Shown here one piece after another: positions 40,849-48,597 of a stretch of DNA of 54,758 nucleotides. The first letter of the stretch is position 1. Each line of letters begins with the position of its first letter. Under the pieces are notes generated by a model, which did no database searches, was not told the DNA's origin, and was given only the letters and a program-made list of their open reading frames with translations. The stretch is from the NCBI GenBank assembly GCA_041480845.1, contig JBGPAU010000003.1:1-54758 (forward strand), read 5' to 3'. The stretch is from LCIL01 sp041480845. GTDB taxonomy: Bacteria > Patescibacteriota > Microgenomatia > UBA8517. A program made the position numbers and the translations under genes.

Positions 40849-42378
40849 ATGCTTGCCAAGATTACTTCGGGAGCGGTAGTCGGACTGAAAGCAACCCTAA
40901 TTGATGTCGAAGTTGATATTGCCAGTCAAGGACTTCCCTCATTTACAATTGTTGGACTGCCCGATAAAGCAGTTGAGGAATCCAAAGAAAGAGTTAGATC
41001 AGCAATCAAAAATTCGGGCGCGGATTTTCCTATAAGTAGAATCACGGTTAACCTTGCTCCTGCTGATCTGCCCAAAATGGGGCCTGCATATGATCTGCCT
41101 ATGGCGCTTGGAATTTTAATTGCTTCGGGGCAAATTGCGCCGGATGTATCCTCTTCGCTATTTTTCGGCGAGCTTTCACTAGACGGAACCCTGCGGCATA
41201 CAAATGGAATTCTTTCGATGACCTACCTTGCCAAAGAAAAGAAATTCAGGCGGATTTTCATTCCAAAAATTAACGAAAAAGAAGCGGCGGTAGTTTCCGG
41301 AGTCGACGTTTATTCTATAGAATCCCTGCTTTCTCTTGTCAGATTTTTTGCCAAATCTATAGAAATTGCACCCGCGCCCAAAATTAATCTAAAAAGTCTG
41401 CTTGTTAAAAGCGATGCGGAATTTGATTTCTCGGAAGTTATCGGTCAGGAACAGGCAAAAAGGGCTCTCGAAATTGCTGCCGCGGGAAGCCACAATATTT
41501 TTCTTCGTGGGACTCCCGGTTCGGGTAAAACAATGCTGGCTCGGGCAATGCCGGGAATTTTACCGACTCTTACAGAGGATGAAGCACTTGAGGTTACCAA
41601 AATTTATTCGATTACGGGGAATTTGCCCGAAGGAGAAGCAATTGTAACCCAAAGACCATTCAGAAGTCCGCACCACACAACCAGTAGAATCGGCTTAATC
41701 GGAGGAGGGGGAAGTCCTATGCCCGGGGAAATTTCCTTAGCTCACCGCGGAGTTTTATTTTTGGATGAATTTCCGGAATTCCCCAGACATGTTTTGGAAT
41801 CGCTCCGTCAGCCCATGGAAGACGGGGTTGTCACAATTTCCCGGGCCAAAGGTTCGGTCACATACCCCGCCCAGTTTTTATTGGTTGCAGCCAGTAATCC
41901 CTGCCCATGCGGGTACTTTGGGGACACAAAGCGTCCCTGCACCTGTCTGCCCGGGCTAATAACCCGATATCAAAAAAGGATTTCGGGTCCGATTCTGGAC
42001 AGGATTGATATTCATATTGATGTTCCCTCTGTGGAAACTCAAAAGTTGGTTAACGATAATAAGGAAGAAAGAGAAACCTCCAAAGTAATACAAAAAAGGG
42101 TTCAGAAAGCCCGTGAATTTCAATTAAAAAGATTTAAAGGAACGCGTATTAAGTCAAATTCGGAAATGTCCACCCGCGATATTAAAAAATACTGCGGAAT
42201 CAATGAAGACTCCCGAGCAATTATGACCAGCGCGCTTTCCACCATGAATCTTTCCGCCAGAGGTTATTTTAAAGTGATTAAAATTGCCCGTACTATTGCA
42301 GATTTAGCGGGAGAAACAAAAATCTCTTCAATCCATATCGCAGAGGCATTACAATACCGACCAAAACTCGATAATTAA
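40849..42378 (+). CDS. comM: YifB/ComM-type Mg chelatase-like AAA+ ATPase
   Basis: 509 residues from ATG 40849 (MLAKITSGAVVGL), the family length; a longer open frame upstream adds a hydrophobic stretch not found in the family. The N-terminal domain has VEVDIASQGLPSFTIVGLPDKAV. The AAA+ domain has Walker A GTPGSGKTM at about 235-243 and Walker B VLFLDEFPEF. The C-terminal domain has a zinc-knuckle-like ASNPCPCGYFGD...CTC. ComM promotes branch migration during natural transformation in other bacteria. The stop is followed by a mini-repeat and a second recoded copy of the last codons. Confidence 0.94.
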   Translation: MLAKITSGAVVGLKATLIDVEVDIASQGLPSFTIVGLPDKAVEESKERVRSAIKNSGADFPISRITVNLAPADLPKMGPAYDLPMALGILIASGQIAPDVSSSLFFGELSLDGTLRHTNGILSMTYLAKEKKFRRIFIPKINEKEAAVVSGVDVYSIESLLSLVRFFAKSIEIAPAPKINLKSLLVKSDAEFDFSEVIGQEQAKRALEIAAAGSHNIFLRGTPGSGKTMLARAMPGILPTLTEDEALEVTKIYSITGNLPEGEAIVTQRPFRSPHHTTSRIGLIGGGGSPMPGEISLAHRGVLFLDEFPEFPRHVLESLRQPMEDGVVTISRAKGSVTYPAQFLLVAASNPCPCGYFGDTKRPCTCLPGLITRYQKRISGPILDRIDIHIDVPSVETQKLVNDNKEERETSKVIQKRVQKAREFQLKRFKGTRIKSNSEMSTRDIKKYCGINEDSRAIMTSALSTMNLSARGYFKVIKIARTIADLAGETKISSIHIAEALQYRPKLDN

Positions 42379-42386
42379 ATAAATTT

Positions 42387-42407
42387 ATCCTGAGCAACGT
42401 CGAGGGA
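42387..42407 (+). repeat. Mini-repeat TCCTGAGC..CGTCGAGGGA
   Basis: Diverged copy of the TCCTGAGCGAAGTCGAAGGA repeat (TCCTGAGCAACGTCGAGGGA), eight bases after the comM stop. The displaced comM tail follows with no gap, and the last bases (GAGGGA) could equally be read as its codons. Confidence 0.75.
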
Positions 42408-42437
42408 CTTCAGTATCGGCCAAAATCTGACGATTAG
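42408..42437 (+). pseudogene. Displaced, recoded copy of the comM 3' end
   Basis: Reads LQYRPKSDD and then TAG; the true comM end (42349-42378) reads LQYRPKLDN and TAA. Five of nine codons differ only at synonymous positions (TTA/CTT, CAA/CAG, TAC/TAT, CGA/CGG, GAT/GAC), two are identical and two change the residue. Including the preceding GAG GGA, the match extends to EGLQYRP against EALQYRP. There is no start codon. The situation mirrors that downstream of rpsD. Confidence 0.82.
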
Positions 42438-42451
42438 TGTATGATAATCCC

Positions 42452-42904
42452 ATGAGACTTGTTGTACAAAGAGTTGAAAAAGCGAAGGTCCAACGGCTGT
42501 CTCAGGATAAATCGTGGGAAACTGTCGGGGAAATTGGCAAAGGACTTTTTGTTTTGGTTGGAATGAAAAAAGAGGATTCCGAGAAAGATGTTGAGATACT
42601 TGCCCAAAAGCTGTCCAAGCTTCGTGTAATGAGTGATAAGACCGGCAAAATGAATTTGTCAGTTAATGAGGTCGGAGGCAGCATTCTGGTCGTTTCCCAG
42701 TTCACACTTCATGCGGATACATCCGGAGGCAATAGACCCAGTTTTATAAATGCTGAGGAACCAAAGCGGGCAAAAGAACTTTATGAATTTTTCGTCAAGA
42801 AGCTGAAAGAAAATGGTATTAAAGTCGAAACCGGAAGTTTTGGTGATTATATGAAAATTGAAACAGTACTCGACGGCCCGGTCACGATTATTTATTCCGA
42901 ATAA
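42452..42904 (+). CDS. dtd: D-aminoacyl-tRNA deacylase
   Basis: Removes D-amino acids mischarged onto tRNA; 150 residues from ATG 42452 (MRLVVQRVEKAKV). The catalytic-site motifs SQFTLHAD and GNRPSF (usually with Pro after Gly or Asn) are visible. TATGAT lies six bases before the start, and the displaced comM tail ends 14 bases upstream. Confidence 0.94.
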   Translation: MRLVVQRVEKAKVQRLSQDKSWETVGEIGKGLFVLVGMKKEDSEKDVEILAQKLSKLRVMSDKTGKMNLSVNEVGGSILVVSQFTLHADTSGGNRPSFINAEEPKRAKELYEFFVKKLKENGIKVETGSFGDYMKIETVLDGPVTIIYSE

Positions 42905-42910
42905 TATGGC

Positions 42911-43513
42911 CTAGATTAGTTTTTCTTCCTTTAAAAACTCCTCCAACTTTTTCTTTGAGGTAAACCGGCGGCCGATTGAAACAAACAATCGGTTCATATC
43001 CGGCCAATATTTTTTGGGCAAGATTTTAATTAATTCTTTTTCAGTTTGTTCCGGAGCTTTTGTATTAACCCAGCCGAGGAGATTGCTGATTCTATGAACG
43101 TGAGTATCCACTGCAATTGCAGGAATACCAAAAGCTCGGTTAAGAACCAGGTTTGCGGTTTTCCTGCCAACTCCGGGCAAACTGACAAGGTCGGACCTTG
43201 TCATAGGCACTTTCCCATCATATTTTGCAAGGACAGTCCTTGCAAGATCATGCAAATGTTTGGCTTTGGTTTTGTAGAATCCAACCGGATAAATTGTCTT
43301 CTCAAGTATCGGGGTCGCGAGTCGACTTAGTATCTTTATGTTTGGAGCAATAGCGAACAAACGCTTTGATGCCTGAAGTGTTACTTCGTCCTTGGTTCTA
43401 GCCGAAAGGAGCGTCGAAACTAGGGTTTTATAGGGATCGGATCCGAAAATCTCAAGAGGAATCGGAACGTAGTGTTTTTTGAATACTTTGAATACCTTGG
43501 AGTAATTTTTCAT
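42911..43513 (-). CDS. nth: Endonuclease III-like glycosylase without Fe-S cluster
   Basis: HhH-GPD base-excision repair enzyme, 200 residues from ATG 43513. The helix-hairpin-helix LPGVGRKTANLVL includes the catalytic Lys, and AVDTHVHR carries the catalytic Asp. The family C-terminus normally holds four cysteines for a 4Fe-4S cluster. Here the protein ends GRRFTSKKKLEEFLKEEKLI with no cysteine after the HhH. Convergent with dtd. Confidence 0.9.
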   Translation of the reverse strand: MKNYSKVFKVFKKHYVPIPLEIFGSDPYKTLVSTLLSARTKDEVTLQASKRLFAIAPNIKILSRLATPILEKTIYPVGFYKTKAKHLHDLARTVLAKYDGKVPMTRSDLVSLPGVGRKTANLVLNRAFGIPAIAVDTHVHRISNLLGWVNTKAPEQTEKELIKILPKKYWPDMNRLFVSIGRRFTSKKKLEEFLKEEKLI

Positions 43514-43530
43514 CTTTCTCGGGGAACACA

Positions 43531-43560
43531 AAAGGGCCCGCCTCAGGCGGAGACCCCTTT
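43531..43560. terminator. Bidirectional terminator
   Basis: Palindrome CCGCCTCAGGCGG (43538-43550) inside outer arms AAAGGG and CCCTTT. On the minus strand it ends CCCTTTTG, closing the zinc-ribbon gene before nth. On the plus strand it has CCCCTTTGTTT. Confidence 0.75.
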
Positions 43561-43584
43561 GTTTAAGTGAACAAAATCAAAAGC

Positions 43585-43725
43585 TTATTTTGTGCCTCCG
43601 ATTTTGAACATTGTTGTGCCACAAACTTCACAAATAGCCTTTGTAGCTTTCTTACCATTCTTCATGGTAACTTCTTGTGCACTCTTTCCCTCTCTCTTAG
43701 CGCGGCACTTTACACAATACATCAT
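43585..43725 (-). CDS. DUF5679-type zinc-ribbon protein (46 aa)
   Basis: A 46-residue protein starting MMYCVKCRAKREGKS and ending CEVCGTTMFKIGGTK. Two CxxC pairs (C4/C7 and C32/C35) flank a basic middle with the KNGKKATK motif, the form of DUF5679, a small family frequent in CPR. Probably binds zinc; function unknown, possibly ribosome- or RNA-associated. A strong GGAGGTGA ribosome-binding site precedes it. Likely cotranscribed with the gene at 43745-44032. Confidence 0.88.
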   Translation of the reverse strand: MMYCVKCRAKREGKSAQEVTMKNGKKATKAICEVCGTTMFKIGGTK

Positions 43726-43744
43726 TAATATTCACCTCCAGTCC

Positions 43745-44032
43745 TTAGGACAGAACAAATTTTCTCCAGGCTAAGTATACCACCAGCTCCAGGATTAGGA
43801 TGAAGCCAATCAGGATCAGGCTCCTAATAATGCTTTTTTTGGTACCCACGGCTGGTGCACCTTGTGCCATAGATACGGCCTTTTCCCCGTGCCTGGTCGT
43901 GGCTGGGACAGCAATTTTACCCGAATTCGATTCCCTCTTGACACGTGCCTGAGATTGGTCTTTTGGTTGCCAAGAAACCAAAAAGCCGTAATGCGGATTT
44001 TCCTTATTTTTGCGTGTTCTCTGTATTGCCAT
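43745..44032 (-). CDS. Tail-anchored hypothetical protein
   Basis: 95 residues: a basic, disordered N-terminal part (MAIQRTRKNKENPHYG) and one C-terminal membrane helix (LILIGFILILELVVYLAW) ending in RKFVLS. I do not recognise the family. A GGAGGTAG site sits at the right distance from the ATG. It lies 19 bases upstream of the zinc-ribbon gene on the same strand, so they probably form a small operon ended by the terminator at 43531. Confidence 0.72.
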   Translation of the reverse strand: MAIQRTRKNKENPHYGFLVSWQPKDQSQARVKRESNSGKIAVPATTRHGEKAVSMAQGAPAVGTKKSIIRSLILIGFILILELVVYLAWRKFVLS

Positions 44033-44099
44033 AGCCCAAATCTACCTCCTTGACTTAGCCTTTTCAAGATGTAAAAATGACGGAGCCTGCCAAAACCGG

Positions 44100-44558
44100 A
44101 TGCAAAATTTAGCATATTTTATTTTAATATTCTTCGGTGTTTGGCTTTTAACGCTAAGTTTTTTTCTGTACCGCTACATTGCCCTTTTTAATAAGCTCAC
44201 CAAGGGAGTGGAAGTAACCGATCTTAAAAAAGTTTTGGAAAAGATATTGACGAGGGGCGAGGCTAATACCGATGAGATAAAAATCTTAGGGAAAAGAGCC
44301 GACATCATTGAGGAAGACGGAAAGTTCCACATTCAAAAAATTGGTCTTATTCGGTTTAATCCGTTTAAAGAGCTTGGAGGGGATCACAGCTTTAGCATGG
44401 CGATTCTTGACTCGCACGACTCGGGAATTATTATCACGAGTTTACATACGAGAGATAGAACCAGAGTTTATATGAAGGACGTTAAAAAAGGGAAGAGCGG
44501 ATTTGAACTTTCGTCGGAAGAAAAGAAAGCGCTTACCAATGCTCAAAGAAATAGATAA
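44100..44558 (+). CDS. DUF4446 family membrane protein
   Basis: 152 residues from ATG 44100. An N-terminal membrane helix (AYFILIFFGVWLLTLSFFLY) precedes a soluble domain with the DUF4446 signature: LIRFNPFKELGGDHSFSMAILD, GIIITSLHTRDRTRVYMKDV, and LSSEEKKAL. Function unknown. It is divergent from the tail-anchored protein. Confidence 0.88.
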   Translation: MQNLAYFILIFFGVWLLTLSFFLYRYIALFNKLTKGVEVTDLKKVLEKILTRGEANTDEIKILGKRADIIEEDGKFHIQKIGLIRFNPFKELGGDHSFSMAILDSHDSGIIITSLHTRDRTRVYMKDVKKGKSGFELSSEEKKALTNAQRNR

Positions 44559-44577
44559 TGGTACAATGAAATATTGT

Positions 44578-45816
44578 ATGAAAAAATTTAATTTTAAGGG
44601 GCTACTCGGAAGCAAAAAATTTGTAATAATTGCGAGTTTCGTCGGACTTTTTTTAATTTCTGTAGGGCTTTCAATGATTGTCTTTTATTTTGTCAATCCC
44701 AAAGGAGCTTCGGGAATAATTTCCAAAGTTAACCAAAAGACAAAAATAAATTTGAATCTTCCCAAAACCGAAGAATGTCCGATTAATGGCGCGAAATTTA
44801 CCAAAGTGGAAAGTGATACTTGGAACACACGCCGCCCTATCGCCATGATGATCGAAAATCACGTTGAAGCAAGACCGGAATCGGGGCTTTCCAGAGCGGA
44901 TGTTATATATGAAGCCGTAGCCGAAGGTGGAATAACAAGGTTTGTGGGGGTATTTTACTGTGGTGCGGCGGCGGAGGACGTCCAGGCAGCCCCCCTAAGA
45001 AGCGCCAGGGTTTATTTTATAAATCTTGCGGCAGGATATGGCAAGGATCCGATCTATCTTCATCAGGGCGAGGCAAATAACATTTGCAGCGATTGTCCGG
45101 GCGGAGTCAAACCCAGGGCTCAAATTGACCCAACGGTTAATGCATTGCCTCTTTTTGAAAAATTGGGTTGGCAGGGGGGACCAATGGGAAATAATTTTGA
45201 CGGAGGATATAATATCGGTTTTCCAATTGTGGTTCGTGATCAGTATCGTTTAGGAAGCACTCCCTCAGCTTGGGAGCATGCGGTTGTAGCTGATCTTGAT
45301 TTGGTTTGGGCGGAAGCAGCAAAACGCAATTTTGGTTACAAGGACGTAAGTGGTGTGCCTTGGACTCAAGGGTTTAGGAAATGGTTATTCCAGGATGGCA
45401 AAGCGACAACTTCTCCGGTTGCCTCGGATATTAAATTCAATTTTTGGGAAAGCATGCCGGGTTATGATGTTGAGTGGAAGTATGATTCCACCACAAATTC
45501 ATACAGCAGATTCAGTAACGGTGTTGCTCATACAGATTGGGAGTTTGAAAAACCCCAGCTTTCTGCCAAAAACGTAGTCATCATGTTTGCGGTGGAAAAG
45601 GGCCCCTTGGATACAGAACATCACATGTTTTACCAAGTGACAGGAACAGGTAAAACGCTGGTTTTTCAAAACGGCCAGGCAATTGCCGGAACGTGGCAAA
45701 AGGCTTCGGCGCTTGACAGGGAAGTTTTTTATGATACAAATGGGGTAGAGATACAGATGGTTCGTGGTGTTACTTGGGTTGAGGTGGTCCCTGCTCAAAA
45801 TAAAGTTACTTATTAA
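44578..45816 (+). CDS. DUF3048 (YerB-like) exported protein
   Basis: 412 residues from ATG 44578; ATG 44566 is an alternative. One N-terminal membrane helix anchors it (FVIIASFVGLFLISVGLSMIVFYF). The domain motifs RRPIAMMIENHVEARPESGLSRADVIYEAVAEGGITRF and APLRSARVYFINLA are typical of DUF3048, and the C-terminal part has VIMFAVEKGPLD. The YerB group is extracellular with poorly known function. Confidence 0.9.
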   Translation: MKKFNFKGLLGSKKFVIIASFVGLFLISVGLSMIVFYFVNPKGASGIISKVNQKTKINLNLPKTEECPINGAKFTKVESDTWNTRRPIAMMIENHVEARPESGLSRADVIYEAVAEGGITRFVGVFYCGAAAEDVQAAPLRSARVYFINLAAGYGKDPIYLHQGEANNICSDCPGGVKPRAQIDPTVNALPLFEKLGWQGGPMGNNFDGGYNIGFPIVVRDQYRLGSTPSAWEHAVVADLDLVWAEAAKRNFGYKDVSGVPWTQGFRKWLFQDGKATTSPVASDIKFNFWESMPGYDVEWKYDSTTNSYSRFSNGVAHTDWEFEKPQLSAKNVVIMFAVEKGPLDTEHHMFYQVTGTGKTLVFQNGQAIAGTWQKASALDREVFYDTNGVEIQMVRGVTWVEVVPAQNKVTY

Positions 45817-45832
45817 ACTGCTCCAAAAATAG

Positions 45833-46417
45833 ATGGCCAATTTGGGTGACATTATTACTTCCAAAGTCAGAATTAAAATCTTGGAGCTTTTTTTCTCCAA
45901 CCTGAAGGAGATTTATCATGTCAGAGGGATTGTAAGAGAGATTGGTGAAGAAATTAATGCGGTAAGAAGAGAACTTGCCAAACTTGAAAGCGACGGAGTT
46001 TTAAGAAAAGAGCCCAGAGGAAACCGGATTTATTATTCGGTGAGGCCCGAGTATTCGCTTTTCGGGGACCTGATTTCGATTGTTGCCAAAACCAAAGGTT
46101 TGGGGGCTTCCATTATCGAAAACCGCAATAAGATCGGAAAAGTTTCGTTTGTTATGTTTTCCGGAAAACTTGTGCAGGGTAAAGACCGCAAAAGCGAGGA
46201 TGACGTTGATATTTTGGTGGTCGGGGAAGTGGTTTTGCCGGAGTTGGCATCAATAATAAGAACCGAAGAGAGTAAGCGCGGACGGGAAATTAATTATACG
46301 GTTATGGGCAGAGACGAATTTGATTTTAGAAAGAAAAGAAGAGACCCGTTCTTACTGGGAATTTTATCTGGCAGCAGGTTTATGATTATCGGAAACGAAG
46401 AAGATCTGGTAAATTAA
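45833..46417 (+). CDS. Winged-helix protein with nucleotidyltransferase-like domain
   Basis: 194 residues. The first 75 residues form a winged helix-turn-helix (VRGIVREIGEEINAVRRELAKLESDGVLRKE). The rest looks like a minimal nucleotidyltransferase: SGKLVQGKDRKSEDDVDILVVGE has the spacing of GSxxxG...DxDxxV. The usual GS is SG, so activity is doubtful. This combination is seen in archaeal and CPR regulators or antitoxin-like proteins. It lies 46 bases before secD on the same strand. Confidence 0.78.
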   Translation: MANLGDIITSKVRIKILELFFSNLKEIYHVRGIVREIGEEINAVRRELAKLESDGVLRKEPRGNRIYYSVRPEYSLFGDLISIVAKTKGLGASIIENRNKIGKVSFVMFSGKLVQGKDRKSEDDVDILVVGEVVLPELASIIRTEESKRGREINYTVMGRDEFDFRKKRRDPFLLGILSGSRFMIIGNEEDLVN

Positions 46418-46463
46418 TTTCCAAAATCTGCTTCAATTGTGGTATGCTTCAAAGGTAAATTCT

Positions 46464-47795
46464 ATGTTTTCCTCTCCTGTCAAAAAATTTGTACTGATTG
46501 TTTTTTTGGTACTTGTGGCAACATACATCAGCCTTCCCTCCAAATTTTCATTGTTTGGAAAAAGTATTACCCGGCCGGATTTGAACATCAAGATCGGCAA
46601 CTTCACTCTGCATCGTAATTTTGATCTGCACCTGGGGCTTGATCTTGCCGGTGGAAGTAGACTTGTATTTGAAGCGGATATGAACAGAGTTCCTGCTGAA
46701 AGGAAGTCTGAAGCCTTGCAGGGTGTGAGAGATATAATCGAAAGACGCGTAAACCTTTTTGGTATTTCGGAACCGACAGTACAAGTTTCTACATTTGAAA
46801 ACAAAAGTAGAATAATAGTTGAACTACCGGGAATAAGCGATACAAAACAAGCCGTTAATCTTATCGGGCAAACTGCACAGCTTATTTTTGAAGAAATTAA
46901 AGAGGTGCCGGGGGTTAAGGGCGCTACACCCTCAGCAACGCTTGTACCGACAAATTTAACGGGTGCAGATTTACAGACCGCAAAGGTAGTTTTTGATAGT
47001 CAAAACGGCAAGCCCGCCATTTCGCTTCAATTTACCAAGGACGGGGGAGATAAATTCGCCGAAATTACGGGAAGAAATATCGGAAAGCAATTGCCGATAG
47101 TCCTTGATAACCAGCCAATTTCCGCTCCGGTAGTTGAAGGCCAGATAACCGGTGGAAATGCGCAAATTACCGGGAGTTTTTCCATTGACGAGGCAAAACA
47201 GCTTGCAATTCAGCTTAATGCAGGGGCTCTTCCCGTTCCTGTTAGTCTTGTTCAGGAAACCACAATTGGAGCAACACTCGGAGCCATATCCGTCAGGCAA
47301 AGTATTTTGGCGGGGGCTGTGGGGGTGGCAATGGTAGGGCTATTCATGATTCTTGCCTACGGAAAATTGGGAATAGTAGCAGACGCGGGCCTTTTTGTCT
47401 TTACTGTTTTAACCTTGGCACTTTATAAGTTGATACCGGTTACGTTAACTCTTCCCGGAATAGCAGGGTTTATGTTATCGGTCGGAATGGCAGTTGACAG
47501 CAATATATTAATTTTTGAAAGATTTAAAGAAGAAAAAGACAAAAGATCGGTAGCAAATGCTCTTGAAATATCTTTTGGACGGGCCTGGGATTCAATAAGA
47601 GATGCTAACGTGGCCACAATTATTACCTCGCTTGTACTTATTAATCCGCTTGACTGGTCTTTCCTGCAATCTTCCGGTCCCGTCAGGGGTTTTGCCATCA
47701 CACTTCTACTGGGTATATTAATCAGTCTTTTTACGGGAATTTTTGTAAGCAGGAATTTACTTAGAGTTTTTGTGAGAGGAGGCAAAGATGATTAA
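46464..47795 (+). CDS. secD: Protein translocase accessory subunit SecD
   Basis: 443 residues from ATG 46464. The motif DLAGGSRLVFEAD is in the first periplasmic domain, followed by RRVNLFGISEPTVQ. The membrane domain has SVGMAVDSNILIFERFKEE, the proton-path helix of the family. It overlaps secF by eight bases; the pair uses ion flow to help SecYEG export. A TG-G-TATGCT sequence 15 bases upstream may be its promoter. Confidence 0.95.
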   Translation: MFSSPVKKFVLIVFLVLVATYISLPSKFSLFGKSITRPDLNIKIGNFTLHRNFDLHLGLDLAGGSRLVFEADMNRVPAERKSEALQGVRDIIERRVNLFGISEPTVQVSTFENKSRIIVELPGISDTKQAVNLIGQTAQLIFEEIKEVPGVKGATPSATLVPTNLTGADLQTAKVVFDSQNGKPAISLQFTKDGGDKFAEITGRNIGKQLPIVLDNQPISAPVVEGQITGGNAQITGSFSIDEAKQLAIQLNAGALPVPVSLVQETTIGATLGAISVRQSILAGAVGVAMVGLFMILAYGKLGIVADAGLFVFTVLTLALYKLIPVTLTLPGIAGFMLSVGMAVDSNILIFERFKEEKDKRSVANALEISFGRAWDSIRDANVATIITSLVLINPLDWSFLQSSGPVRGFAITLLLGILISLFTGIFVSRNLLRVFVRGGKDD

Positions 47796-48597
47796 TTGGA
47801 TGAAATACCGGCTTTTATATCTGGCAATCTCGCTTTTGGTAATCGGGGCGGGGACTTTTTCTGCCGTTAAATGGGGTTTTAAAGTGGGAATAGATTTTAT
47901 CGGTGGAAGCGTTTTGGAATACAGACTTCCGGACGGACAGACGAAGGTAATAAAAAACGGGCCGTTGGATCAAACAAAAAAAGATAAAATTAAAAGCGAT
48001 TTGGAAAAAAGCGTGGGCGGTCCGGTGGCTGAAATCAGATTTGAAAATGTCGGGCCGACAATTGGTCCGGAGCTGGTTAAAAAAACTTTCTATGCGCTTC
48101 TTATATCGTCCTTGGCAATTCTTCTTTGGGTTGCCTACCAATTCAAGAATATAAAATTTGGAATTTCGGCTACACTGGCCACAATTCATGACAGTCTTGT
48201 CCTTTTGGGCTCGTTTTCACTTTTGGGTCGTTTTTTTGGAGCCGAAATAGATTTTCTGTTCGTTACAGCAATGCTTACAATTCTTTCCTTTTCCGTCCAT
48301 GATACAATCGTCGTTTTTGACCGTATTAGGGAAAGCTGGAAGAAAGGGGAATCGGACAGTGATCTATATTCCCTTGCAAATCGTGCGTTAAGCCAAACGA
48401 TGACCAGGTCATTAAATAATTCTTTTACAATAATCTTTATGCTTTTTGCACTGATTCTTATGGGTGGCGAAACCGTTAAATGGTTTTCTGTAGCACTTTT
48501 AATCGGGACTATTTCGGGTACATATTCTTCACCTTTTGTAGCGGTATCGATATTGGTTACTTGGGATGAACTTCAGAAAAAATTTAAAAAAAGCTAG
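47788..48597 (+). CDS. secF: Protein translocase accessory subunit SecF
   Basis: 269 residues, six membrane helices. FKVGIDFIGGSVLEYRL in the periplasmic loop, FSVHDTIVVFDRIRES in the fourth helix and NNSFTIIFMLFALILMGG are family signatures. Overlaps secD at the start and the opposing cca gene by four bases at the end. Confidence 0.95.
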   Translation: MINWMKYRLLYLAISLLVIGAGTFSAVKWGFKVGIDFIGGSVLEYRLPDGQTKVIKNGPLDQTKKDKIKSDLEKSVGGPVAEIRFENVGPTIGPELVKKTFYALLISSLAILLWVAYQFKNIKFGISATLATIHDSLVLLGSFSLLGRFFGAEIDFLFVTAMLTILSFSVHDTIVVFDRIRESWKKGESDSDLYSLANRALSQTMTRSLNNSFTIIFMLFALILMGGETVKWFSVALLIGTISGTYSSPFVAVSILVTWDELQKKFKKS

